From contig NZ_CP145316.1 of NCBI RefSeq assembly GCF_039555295.1, forward strand, positions 1,803,788-1,867,787: 64,000 bases of DNA, given 5' to 3'. Below, piece after piece: positions 36,643-45,265 of the stretch. Position 1 is the stretch's first letter. Each line of letters begins with the position of its first letter. The notes beneath the pieces were generated by a model that was not told where the DNA came from, did not search any database, and saw only the letters and a program-made list of their open reading frames with translations. The position numbers and the translations under genes were made by a program. This stretch comes from Helicobacter mastomyrinus. Lineage in GTDB: Bacteria; Campylobacterota; Campylobacteria; Campylobacterales; Helicobacteraceae.

Positions 36643-38197
36643 ATGAGCGAAAAGCAAAGACTGCACACTACTATTTGGAAAATCGCCGATGAGCTTCGCG
36701 GCAGTGTCGATGGCTGGGATTTTAAAAACTATGTTTTAGGATTCTTATTCTATCGATTTTTATCAGAAAATTTTGTCGCTCATATTAATGAAAAACAAAG
36801 TAGCGGGGGGAGGGGGAGGGGTATTCAACTATTTAGCCCTAGAAGATGAAAAAGCTAAAGTAGCACAAGAAGCCCTCGTTAGAGAAAAGGGCTTTTTTAT
36901 CCTCCCCTCCCAATGCTTCATACGCGTTTTAGATAAAGCAAAAGATTCACAAGAGTATAGAAATAATCTCAATACTACCTTAAGCGACATTTTACCTCTA
37001 TTCAAGCCTCCGCTATTGGCACTCCTAGCGAGATAGCCTTCAAAGGGCTATTTAATGATATGCGCCTTAATGATACGATACTTGGCGAGAGTGTCAAAAA
37101 GCGCAATGACAAACTTTACAAAGTGATGAGTGTTATCGCTACACTAGAGCTAGGCTTTAGCCATAATAGCATTGATGCCTTTGGCGATGCCTATGAATAC
37201 TTAATCGGTATGTATGCGGCAGCAGCGGGAAAAAGCGGAGGCGAGTATTTCACACCTCAAGAGGTTTCGCACTTTATGGCGCAAGTGGTCTTTTATGAGA
37301 GAAAAAAGGCAAATAAAGTCTATGATATCACTTGCGGCAGTGGCTCTTTGCTCCTGCAGTGCGAGAGAATAGGCAAAGATAGAATCTTAAAGGGATTCTA
37401 CGGGCAGGAGATTAACCCCACTTCTTACAACCTCTGCCGTATGAATATGATTTTGCATGAATATCAATTTTACAAATTTTAATATCGCTTTGGGCGATAC
37501 GCTTTTAGAGCCTAAACACGGCGATAGTGAGCCTTTTGATGTGATTGTGTCAAATCCGCCATTTTCTACCAAATGGGAGGGTAAGGATAATCCTTTGCTT
37601 ATAAATGATGAGCGATTTGCTCCGGCGGGAGTGCTTGCTCCAAGTAGCAAGGCAGACTTTGCGTTTTTGCTTCACGGGCTATCGTGGCTCTCTCCCTCTG
37701 GCATTATGGCAATCGTAATGTTCCCAGGTGTGTGCTATCGCGGCGGTGCAGAGCGGCAAATCCGCAAATATCTAATCGATAATAATTTCATCGATAGCGT
37801 GATTACCCTGCCGCCTAATCTCTTTTTTGGTAATAGTATTTCTGCTTGTATCATCGTGCTAAAGAAAAATAAGCCTGATACTTCCGTGCTTTTCATCAAT
37901 GGCAGCGAGGAATATGCAAAAGCGACTAATAAGAATAAGCTCTCCCCACAAAATATAGACAATCTCCTTAAATTTTACACACAAAGGGCAGATGTGCCTT
38001 TTGTGTGTAAGGTGGCAAGCTATGAGGAGATAGCCACTAATGACTATAATCTAAGCCCTTCAAGCTACATCGAGGCAAAGGATACGCGCGAAAGGGTGGA
38101 TATTAAGGAGCTAAATGCTGAGATTAAGGAGATTGTAGAAAGACAAGCAGCTTTAAGAGCACAGATTGATGCCATAGTCGCAGATTTGGAGGGCTAA
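36643..38197 (+). pseudogene. hsdM: Type I restriction-modification methyltransferase subunit HsdM, three frameshifts
   Basis: The four pieces together give a nearly complete HsdM of about 515 residues, the DNA adenine methyltransferase subunit. Piece one has the usual start (TTIWKIADELRGSVDGWDF). A shift follows in the G-rich tract at 36805-36821 (six G where five would keep frame). Piece two has EKGFFILPSQCF. A second shift near 36992 is a lost T. Piece three has GKSGGEYFTPQEV and CGSGSLLLQ. A third shift near 37459 is an extra A, and piece four has the NPPF motif VSNPPFSTKWEG. The G tract alone could be a phase switch, but three shifts point to decay or to assembly error. A clear GGAG site precedes the ATG. 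Confidence 0.9.
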
Positions 38198-38216
38198 CCC
38201 CATCCTGTCATTGCGA

Positions 38217-38281
38217 ACGCAGTGAAGTAATCCACGCCTTTAGTCATTACGAGGAAGTGCGAAGCACAACGAAGCAATCCA
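38217..38281. repeat. Two palindromic repeat monomers between hsdM and hsdS
   Basis: Monomers at 38217-38234 (short form) and 38243-38281 share the ends GTCATT(G/A)CGA and GCAATCCA (or TAATCCA). The second contains the inner hairpin GTGCGAAGCAC. They belong to the family that fills this locus. Confidence 0.8.
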
Positions 38282-38305
38282 TACATAAAATAAAAGGAGT
38301 GGCAA

Positions 38306-39706
38306 ATGAATAGCATAGAGAAACTTATACAAGAGCTTTGCTCTAATGGCGTGGAGTTTAAGGCACTTTGGGAGATAACTCATTTAAGGGCAGGAGATAG
38401 AATTATAAAATCAATGATGAAAGATAATGAAAAATATCCTGTTTATGGCGGAGGTGTAGAACCCACAGGCTATTACCACGAATTTAATTTTAAAAATGCC
38501 ATTACTATTGCAAGGGCTGGAAGTGCTGGTTCTGTGGGTTGGCAGGAAAAAGAATTTTGGGCTACTGATGTATGTTTTGTCGCAAGTAGCCGTCATTGCG
38601 AGGACTACAGGACGAAGCAATCCATAAAAGAAAATCACAAGGCGGATTCTATGGATTGCCACGAATCTGCTTCCGCAGATTCTCGCAATGACAAAATCTC
38701 TATCAAATTTGTTTATTATTATTTAAAAGCAAACGAATATGAACTAAAACAGCATTTATATGGTGGTTCTATGCCAAAACTTAATAAAAAATATTTGTGG
38801 GATTTCCCTATTCCCCTGCCGCCCTTAGAGATTCAAGAAAAAATCGTGGAGATTTTAGATAGCTTTACAGAATTAGAGAAAGAATTAGAATCTCGCAAAA
38901 AGCAGTATGAATATTATCGTAATACACTTTTAAGCTTTGATGAGCTAGAGAGACGCACTCTCCTCTCATTGCGAGGAAGTGCGAAGCACAACAAAGCAAT
39001 CTATAAAATCAATGTAATGGATTGCCACAGCCCTAAAGGGCTTCGCAATGACAGAATCCCGCCCGTTATTGCGAAGGAGCAAAGCGAGTGCGGCAATCCA
39101 CATAATGAACCCCTTGTGAAAATGGTAAGCTTGGGGGAAGTGTGCGAGGAAGTATCTAACATAAAATGGAAAGAAAATAAAGATAAGAATTTTTACTATG
39201 TTGATTTAAATTCTGTCAATAGGGATAATTGCAAAATTGAGGAAACACAAATTATTAACCATACTAACGCACCAAGCAGGGCACAACAAGTTATTAAAGA
39301 GGGAGATGTGATTTTTGGCACTACAAGACCTACATTAAAAAGATATTGCTACATTACAAAAAACTATGATGAACAAATTTGTAGCACAGGCTTTTGTGTG
39401 TTTCGTGTAAATAAAAATGAGATTTTAGAAAAATGGATATTTTTTAACTTAACTACAAATGATTTTTATGAATATGTAGAAAAATATCAGCAAGGGGCAA
39501 GTTACCCAAGCATTTCAGATTCTATATTAAAAAAATTTCAAATCCCCCTGCCGCCTTTAAAAGTGCAGGAGGAAATCGTAGAAATTTTAGATAGCTTTGA
39601 TAGCTTGGTCAATGATATAAGCATAGGAATCCCCGCAGAGATAAAGGCAAGAAAAGCACAATATGGGTATTATAGGGAGCAATTACTTAGCTTTAAGGAG
39701 GCATAA
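38306..39706 (+). CDS. hsdS: Type I restriction-modification specificity subunit HsdS with in-frame repeat insertions
   Basis: This 466-residue protein selects the DNA target. Two target-recognition domains are each followed by the conserved helical unit (IPLPPLEIQEKIVEILDSF at about 170-188 and IPLPPLKVQEEIVEILDSF at about 412-430). Residues about 96-129 and 220-265 are encoded by palindromic repeats and have no counterpart in the family. The first insert lies inside the first recognition domain between FVASS and KISIKFVYYYLK; the second lies in the linker after the first helical unit. The frame stays open through both. Whether the product folds is unknown, and with hsdM and hsdR broken the system is probably inactive. 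An AAAAGGAG site precedes the ATG. Confidence 0.88.
   Translation: MNSIEKLIQELCSNGVEFKALWEITHLRAGDRIIKSMMKDNEKYPVYGGGVEPTGYYHEFNFKNAITIARAGSAGSVGWQEKEFWATDVCFVASSRHCEDYRTKQSIKENHKADSMDCHESASADSRNDKISIKFVYYYLKANEYELKQHLYGGSMPKLNKKYLWDFPIPLPPLEIQEKIVEILDSFTELEKELESRKKQYEYYRNTLLSFDELERRTLLSLRGSAKHNKAIYKINVMDCHSPKGLRNDRIPPVIAKEQSECGNPHNEPLVKMVSLGEVCEEVSNIKWKENKDKNFYYVDLNSVNRDNCKIEETQIINHTNAPSRAQQVIKEGDVIFGTTRPTLKRYCYITKNYDEQICSTGFCVFRVNKNEILEKWIFFNLTTNDFYEYVEKYQQGASYPSISDSILKKFQIPLPPLKVQEEIVEILDSFDSLVNDISIGIPAEIKARKAQYGYYREQLLSFKEA
38592..38692. repeat. Composite palindromic element inside hsdS (first insertion)
   Basis: The outer ends GTCATTGCGAG (38592-38602) and CTCGCAATGAC (38682-38692) are perfect 11-bp inverted repeats. 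Two monomers face each other; GCAATCCATA and TATGGATTGC pair at the inner side. The second monomer has the hairpin GAATCTGC/GCAGATTC. It is read in frame within hsdS. Confidence 0.85.
38966..39099. repeat. Composite palindromic element plus an extra monomer inside hsdS (second insertion)
   Basis: 38966-39052 is a composite of two opposed monomers with the linker TATAAAATCAATGTAATGG. 39064-39099 is a further single monomer (GTTATTGCGAAGG ... GGCAATCCA). The composite is nearly identical, linker included, to the one at 40954-41038. All of it is read in frame within hsdS. Confidence 0.85.
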
Positions 39707-39709
39707 TCT

Positions 39710-39751
39710 GTCATTGCGAGGAATGAACGAAGTGAGAGACGAAGCAATCCA
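39710..39751. repeat. Palindromic repeat monomer after hsdS
   Basis: One monomer, GTCATTGCGAGG ... GAAGCAATCCA, with inner pairing GAACGAAGTGAGAGAC of weaker symmetry, begins 3 bp after the hsdS stop. Confidence 0.8.
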
Positions 39752-39777
39752 TATATAAACAAAAGAAAGGACTAACC

Positions 39778-40066
39778 TTGAAAAAAGCCTATGTGTATAT
39801 ACTTTTTTTCTAAAGCCAATGGCACACTTTATACAGGTGTAACAAGTGATTTGCCTAAAAGAATTTATGAGCATAAAAACAAAATCACAAAGGGCTTTAG
39901 TGCAAAATATAATGTTGATAAATTGGGATATTATGAAATATATGATGATATAAAAGACGCTATTGCAAGAGAAAAGCAAATCAAAGCTGGAAGCAGGCAG
40001 AAAAAGCTTGATTTGATAGAGAGTTTCAATCCACAATGGGAGGATTTATATGAAAGTTTATTGTAG
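39778..40066 (+). pseudogene. GIY-YIG nuclease-like gene, frameshifted near its start
   Basis: The downstream frame encodes a small GIY-YIG domain: GTLYTGVTSDLPKRIYEHKNK (the YIG half) and KYNVDKLGYYEIYDDIKDAIAREKQIKAG, of the UPF0213/YhbQ-like type. The natural start is the TTG at 39778 with AAAGGA before it, encoding KKAYVYIL (the GIY half). A run of seven T at 39803-39809 puts this out of frame; six T would restore YVYILFSKANG. An ATG at 39791 is in the downstream frame but would lose the first strand of the fold. The run of T may be a switch or simple decay. It is not a normal part of type I systems. Confidence 0.75.
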
Positions 40067-40068
40067 CT

Positions 40069-40191
40069 GTCATTGCGAGGCAGTGTGAAGCACAACGAAG
40101 TAATCTATAAAAAGAATAATAGATTACTTCGCTATGCCCGTAATGACGAAATAGATTGCCACGAAAGCCCTGCGGACTTTCTCGCAATGAC
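40069..40191. repeat. Palindromic repeat composite after the GIY-YIG gene
   Basis: Opposed monomers occupy 40069-40147 (inner pairing TAATCTAT ... ATAGATTA) and a further monomer lies at 40153-40191 with the hairpin GAAAG ... CTTTC. They fill the gap before the toxin-antitoxin promoter. Confidence 0.8.
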
Positions 40192-40215
40192 AAGGAGCAA
40201 ATGACAATGAAAAGC

Positions 40216-40243
40216 TTACAAAAGCAAACAAATATGTTATAAT
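40216..40243 (+). promoter_or_regulatory. Promoter of the toxin-antitoxin pair
   Basis: TTACAA (40216-40221) and TATAAT (40238-40243) are spaced by 16 bp. TG lies one base before the -10, giving an extended -10 promoter. It is 30 bp before the antitoxin ATG, which has an AAAAGGA site. RelB-type antitoxins usually repress such promoters. Confidence 0.6.
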
Positions 40244-40273
40244 CACATACAAATTCATACAAAAGGATAGATT

Positions 40274-40549
40274 ATGACTTCATTAGTGCAGTTTAGAATG
40301 GATAGCAACGATAAAGAGCTTTTGGAAACAATGCTTAAAGATATGGGGCTTGATTTGGGCACGGCTTTTAGAATCTTTGCCGCAAAGGTGCTAAAAACAG
40401 GTGAGATACCCTTTCAAATCAGCACAAATATCGACCCTGACACGATGGAAACAGAAGCAAACAAAAGAGCTTATAAAAAGGCTTTAAAAGAGCTAGAAAA
40501 TGGTGAAACGATAAGCCACGAGGAGCTAAAAAAGGAATTGGGCTTATGA
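40274..40549 (+). CDS. RelB/DinJ family antitoxin
   Basis: This 91-residue protein begins with the ribbon-helix-helix pattern of RelB/DinJ antitoxins (LVQFRMDSNDKELLETMLKDMGLDLGTAFRIFAAKVLKTGEIPFQI). An acidic C-terminal tail would bind and neutralise the toxin encoded next. It acts in the cytoplasm and probably represses its own promoter. Its stop codon overlaps the toxin start by 4 bp (ATGA), the standard arrangement. The pair sits between hsdS and hsdR, an unusual place. Confidence 0.85.
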   Translation: MTSLVQFRMDSNDKELLETMLKDMGLDLGTAFRIFAAKVLKTGEIPFQISTNIDPDTMETEANKRAYKKALKELENGETISHEELKKELGL

Positions 40550-40806
40550 ATTTTGATATAAAATATAGTAGAGCTGTAAAGAAATTTTTACATAAGCATC
40601 GCGATTTAGCTCCTAAAATCATTGATTGCTTAGAGCAAATCGCGCAAAATCCATACTCAAATACCCTTGATATAAAAAAGCTGCAGCATACGACAAATTG
40701 CTTTCGCTTGAGGATTGGCAAATATAGAATCCTCTATGAGATAAGAGATGAAGAAATACTCATCTATGCTTATGATGCAGATAGCAGAGGCGATGTGTAT
40801 AAATGA
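40546..40806 (+). CDS. RelE-family mRNA interferase toxin
   Basis: This 86-residue basic protein has the RelE/ParE fold pattern: YSRAVKKFLHKHRDLAPKIIDCLEQIAQNP, then LQHTTNCFRLRIGKYRILYEIRDEEILIYAYDADSRGDVY. The C-terminal RIGKYRILYEI and DSRGDVY segments match RelE toxins that cut mRNA on the ribosome. It is translationally coupled to the antitoxin gene. Full length, with no sign of damage, unlike the restriction genes around it. Confidence 0.85.
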   Translation: MNFDIKYSRAVKKFLHKHRDLAPKIIDCLEQIAQNPYSNTLDIKKLQHTTNCFRLRIGKYRILYEIRDEEILIYAYDADSRGDVYK

Positions 40807-40913
40807 GGCTTTAGCTAAAAACAATAAAAGATTCTAAAGGAGGCTTGAAAAATTAGTTTGTATTAGAATCGAGATTTGCGCGGGTAGCGGGTGAATTTGC
40901 TGGTGCAAATGCA

Positions 40914-41170
40914 CGCCACGAGGCTAAAGCCTCTCGCAATGACGGACAAAATTGTCATTGCGAGGGAGTGTAACGACCGAAGCAATCTATAAAATCAATG
41001 TAATGGATTGCCACAGCCCTAAAGGGCTTCGTAATGACAGCAAAAGCCTAGGTTGCCACGAATCTGCTTTTGCAGTTTCTCACAATGACAAAAAAAGTTA
41101 GATTGTCGCGGCGATTCTGCTTCGCAATGACGCAATAAGCTATGCGGCAAAGCCTTGCGATGACATATTC
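40914..41170. repeat. Cluster of palindromic repeats before hsdR
   Basis: Monomers lie at about 40914-40943 (hairpin GAGGCT/AGCCTC), 40954-41038 (composite nearly identical to 38966-39052), 41050-41089 and 41101-41131, with a degenerate one at 41141-41166. Together with about 110 bp before them (40807-40913, no gene seen) they fill the 380-bp gap between the toxin gene and hsdR. Confidence 0.8.
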
Positions 41171-41187
41171 AAACCAAAGGAGCAAAA

Positions 41188-44100
41188 ATGCAATCACTTG
41201 AGCGAATTATGCAAGATGAACGCTCTACACTTGTGGCGCAATACACACCATCAAAGCACACAAATAGCGGCTATCAAAGCGAAGCGGCTTTAGAAGCGGA
41301 GTTTATAGCCATCTTAGAATCGCAAGGCTATGAATATGTGCCTATTAAGAGTGAGGAGGCATTGATAGAGAATCTTAAAAAGCAGCTTGAAGCCCTTAAT
41401 AACATCACTTTTAGCCCGAGTGAATGGCAGAGGTTTTTTAAAGAAGTGCTATGCCGCGCGAGTGATGGGATTATCGAAAAGACGACATTAATACAAGAGC
41501 AAGAAATCCAAGTGCTTAAACGCGATGATGGGCGTGAGATTAATATCAAACTGCTTGATAAAAATCATATTTATAATAACCGTCTGCAAGTGATTAATCA
41601 ATACGCGGTAGAGGGAGGGCGGAAAAATCGCTATGATGTGAGTGTGCTTGTCAATGGACTGCCTTTGGTGCATATCGAGCTAAAACGGCGGGGTGTGCAT
41701 ATCAAAGAGGCGTTTAATCAAATCTCGCGTTATGGCAGGGAGAGCTTTTGGGCGGGGAATGGGTTATTTGAATTTGTGCAGATTTTTGTTATTAGCAATG
41801 GCACTTACACAAAGTATTATGCCAATACGACAAGAGAATCTCATCTCAAAGACAAAAATGATATAAAAGTGCAAAAAAGCGGTCATAGCTTTGAATTTAC
41901 ATCATTTTGGGCGGATTTGAAAAATAATCCTATCAGTGATTTATGCGATTTTGCAAAGACATTTTTTTTGCTAAACATACACTTTTGCGTATTCTCTGTC
42001 GGTATTGCGTGTTTGATGTGGATAGAAAGCTGCTTGTCCTGCGACCTTATCAAATCGCCGCTACGGAGAAAATCTTGCAAAAAATCGCTATGAGCTATCA
42101 TCATAAGCTTTATGGGTGCAGGGCACAAAGTGGAGGGTATATCTGGCATACCACAGGGAGTGGCAAGACACTTACAAGCTTTAAGGTCGCGCAACTTGCA
42201 AGTGGCTTTAAGGAGATTTATAAGGTGCTTTTTGTCGTGGATAGAAAGGACTTAGACTATCAAAGTATAAAAGAATATGATAGATTCCAAAAGGGCGCGG
42301 TAGATTCTACCAAAAATACAAAAGTGCTTTCTCAAAAACTCCATAATGATGAGAGCAGAATCATCGTAACGACTATTCAAAAACTCGCAAGATTTGTCCA
42401 GCAGCATAAAGATGATAAAAGCGCGGTATTTGATAAGCATATAGTGATTATCTTTGATGAATGCCATCGAAGTCAGTTTGGGGAAATGCACGGGCTTATT
42501 AAAAAGCATTTTAAAAAATATTATCTCTTTGGATTCACAGGCACGCCGATTTTTGCTCAAAATGCCAATGGGATTGAGACGACACAAAGTGTTTTTGGAG
42601 AGCAGCTCCATACATATAGCATAATCCACGCAATTAGGGATAAGAATGTTCTGCCCTTCCGCGTGGCATACATCTCTACGATAAAGCAAAAAGAGGATAT
42701 AGAGGATAAAAAGGTATATGCAATCAATAAAGATGAGCTACTGCTATCAAATGAACGGATTCAAAAGATAGTCTCTTATATTTTAGAGCATTTTGATGTG
42801 CAAACCAAGCGCGATAAAATCTATACGAGCAAAGATAACTCAATGAAGGGCTTTAACAGCCTTTTTGCGACGTTTTCTATCGAAGCGGCAATTGCGTATT
42901 ACAAAGAGTTTAAGCGGCAAAATGAATGCTTAGAGAAGCATAAGCAGCTTAAAATCGGGCTTATTTATAGCTTTGGCGCAAATGAAGAGGCACGGGCAGA
43001 TATTGATGGGGTGGGCATTGATGAAGAAAATAGCGATGAGACAATAGGGCTTGAAAAGAGTCAAAGGGATTTTTTAGAATCTGCCATAAGCGATTATAAT
43101 GCAATGTTTAAACAAAGCTTTGATGCAAGTGCGGAGAAGTTTGCAAATTATTATAAAGACATCAGCAAAAGGCTCAAAGAGCGGGAGATTGACTTAGTGA
43201 TTGTGGTTAATATGTTTTTGACAGGCTTTGATGCGACTACGCTCAATACGCTTTGGGTGGATAAGAATCTTAAATATCACGGACTGCTTCAGGCGTATTC
43301 TAGGACAAATAGAATCTTAAATGCAGTAAAGACATTTGGGAATATCGTATGTTTCCGTGATCTTAAAGAAGCCACAGATAAGAGCCTTATGCTTTTTGGT
43401 GATGAAAATGCGCAAAAAATGGTGTTTTTGCGGAGTTTTGAGGAATATTATTATGGCTATGATGAGAATGGCACATATCATAAGTGTTATGCAGAGCTTG
43501 TAGAGAGCTTGAGGGCAGATTTTGCATTAGAGCATATTTTGGAAAAGTTGCCTTTACAGACACAGCAAAAAGCTTTTATAGAGCTTTTTTCACATATTTT
43601 AAAAAGTAAAAATATTTTATCTTGCTTTGATGAGTTTATGGGCAAGGAGATTCTCACACAGAGGGAATGGCAGGATTATCAAAGTCATTATATTGATATA
43701 TACACAGCTTACAAGAAGGAGCTTGAAGAGCGGGAGAGTGTGCTTGAAGTAGAGCTGATCAAGCAAATAGAGGCAAATCTCGAATATATAATCGAGCTTA
43801 TTCGTATATCGCATAAGGATAATAGGCTTGATAGGGCATTTTCATTAAGTATTGAAAAATCTATCGATTCGAGCATAGAATTAAGAAATAAAAAAGATTT
43901 GATATTAAGCTTTCTTGCCTCGCTCTCACCCCAAAGTGATGTGGATAAGGCATTAGAAGCCTTTATCGCACAAAAGAAACAAGAGGAGCTAGAGGCGATT
44001 ATCACAGCGGAAAATCTAAAGCCCACAGAGACAAGAGCATTTGTGAGAAAAGCTTTTGAGCTAGATTCTATGAGTGAGTATGGCACATCTTTTAGCGAGA

Positions 44101-44213
44101 TTTTGCCCCCAAGAGATTATTTTAGTCCCCACACGCAAGAGAATCATACGCATATTTTTACACGGCTTTATACGTTTTTTGAAAGTTTTAGGGGTTTTAA
44201 AATTTCGGCTTAA
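41188..44213 (+). pseudogene. hsdR: Type I restriction endonuclease subunit HsdR, frameshifted
   Basis: Two frames together encode about 1008 residues. The first (41188 to about 41960) has the endonuclease domain with VLVNGLPLVHIELKRRGVHIKEAFNQI, containing the E-x-K part of the PD-(D/E)xK site. The second (about 41965-44213) has the translocase: WHTTGSGKTLTSFK (Walker A), IIFDECHRSQFG (motif II, DECH), FGFTGTPIF and LVIVVNMFLTGFDATTLNTLWVDKNL. The break is in a run of eight T at 41962-41969; six or nine T would restore frame. A single homopolymer shift could be a phase switch or decay. With hsdM also broken, restriction is probably off. Confidence 0.9.
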
Positions 44214-44264
44214 GGTTATCGATATTTAGCGACTTGTTTGCATTATAAAATAAGCGTGAAATTT

Positions 44265-44307
44265 AAGGATTATCATTGCCCGTGTATAGGGTGATGCTTT
44301 AATCCTT
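44265..44307. terminator. Hairpin between convergent hsdR and the TIGR04325 methyltransferase
   Basis: AAGGATTA (44265-44272) pairs with TAATCCTT (44300-44307), and the inner part (ATCA..CCC with GGGTGAT) extends the stem with a bulge. The right arm includes the stop codon of the minus-strand gene. It can act in both directions. Confidence 0.5.
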
Positions 44308-45099
44308 TTCAAAACACAACCCACTATATTGATATACAGATATATCCCTATGAAAAGGAATCATAGAACTATCAAAAGGATCTTTCCATTCATCTACTAA
44401 TCTATATCCACGTGAAGTAAAGAATCCTATAAACTCATCTCTATTAAAAATATAGAGTGGCAAGTAATATTGATTAAGAGCATTTTGAAGTGTTATGAAA
44501 GTGTGAGTTTTACTTTGAAGGGGAATGCGCGTAAGCAAAATGTGTGTAGCCCCCCCCCCGCTGCTTAATAGAGCAAACTTATCAAGTAGCTCCCAAATAT
44601 TTTTTACGTATTGAAAGGCAGATGAACTAAGGAGTATGTTTGATGGACTAAGATTTGTGCTAAAGCTAAGATTCTCTATTTTAAGCTCTTTTGTCATCGC
44701 ATTCCCTACACTTACATTAGATTCTAACTCTACTACCTCCCATTGAGGTTTAAGAGCATTATATGAAGTATAGGCAAAATAATGTCTTCCATTTGCTCCA
44801 CCAAAATCACATACTTTTGCCTTTGGATTTTGAGCTAAGATTCTATCAAGATGAAAAAAGAGAGGATATTCTGTATCTACTAAAGCAATAGGTTTTTTAA
44901 ACATTTCACACCAAGATTGCAATATATCTTGTGGTGTATCTATATAACCTTTATTTCTTCCTTTAGTCTTAGGCATACACTCAAGTGCTTCTTCAAAGCT
45001 AGTATATACTCCACGATAAGCAATATAAGCATTAGGAAAATGCAAATAATGATATATATCCTTACAAAAGTTCAATAAAGATTTTAGAATCTTTTTCAT
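44299..45099 (-). CDS. TIGR04325 family methyltransferase, phase-variable
   Basis: This 266-residue protein matches the TIGR04325 methyltransferases found in surface polysaccharide clusters. A SAM-binding region is seen in AKVCDFGGANGRHYFAY (about 94-110) and the family motif LSSSAFQYVKNIWELLDKF at about 155-173. A run of ten G (plus strand 44550-44559) encodes part of SSGGGATH near residue 181. With ten G the frame is open to the natural end. Nine or eleven G would stop it within about 30 codons, removing some 70 residues. It probably modifies a sugar of lipopolysaccharide or flagellin. No neighbour shares its strand. Confidence 0.85.
   Translation of the reverse strand: MKKILKSLLNFCKDIYHYLHFPNAYIAYRGVYTSFEEALECMPKTKGRNKGYIDTPQDILQSWCEMFKKPIALVDTEYPLFFHLDRILAQNPKAKVCDFGGANGRHYFAYTSYNALKPQWEVVELESNVSVGNAMTKELKIENLSFSTNLSPSNILLSSSAFQYVKNIWELLDKFALLSSGGGATHILLTRIPLQSKTHTFITLQNALNQYYLPLYIFNRDEFIGFFTSRGYRLVDEWKDPFDSSMIPFHRDISVYQYSGLCFEKD
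44550..44559 (-). repeat. Poly-G(10) tract within the TIGR04325 gene
   Basis: Ten consecutive G on the coding strand lie mid-gene. The present length keeps the gene on; a change of one base switches it off. Confidence 0.9.
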
Positions 45100-45265
45100 A
45101 TATGTTCCTTTTTGAGATGAATTTGAGGCAAAGTAGTTTTAAGGGAATTGTAGCATATTATTTTCGATACAAAGCTATGTAGAATCTGCAGTGATTCTAA
45201 GTGAGCTTTTAGAGTGTTTATGTGATAATCCGCGCTTCTATTTTTGCATACCTTAAGGAACAATA

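Noticed and set aside
38217-41170. CRISPR array
   Set aside because: The repeats are themselves palindromic, alternate in orientation, vary in their inner part and are spaced irregularly with genes between them. No cas genes are present.
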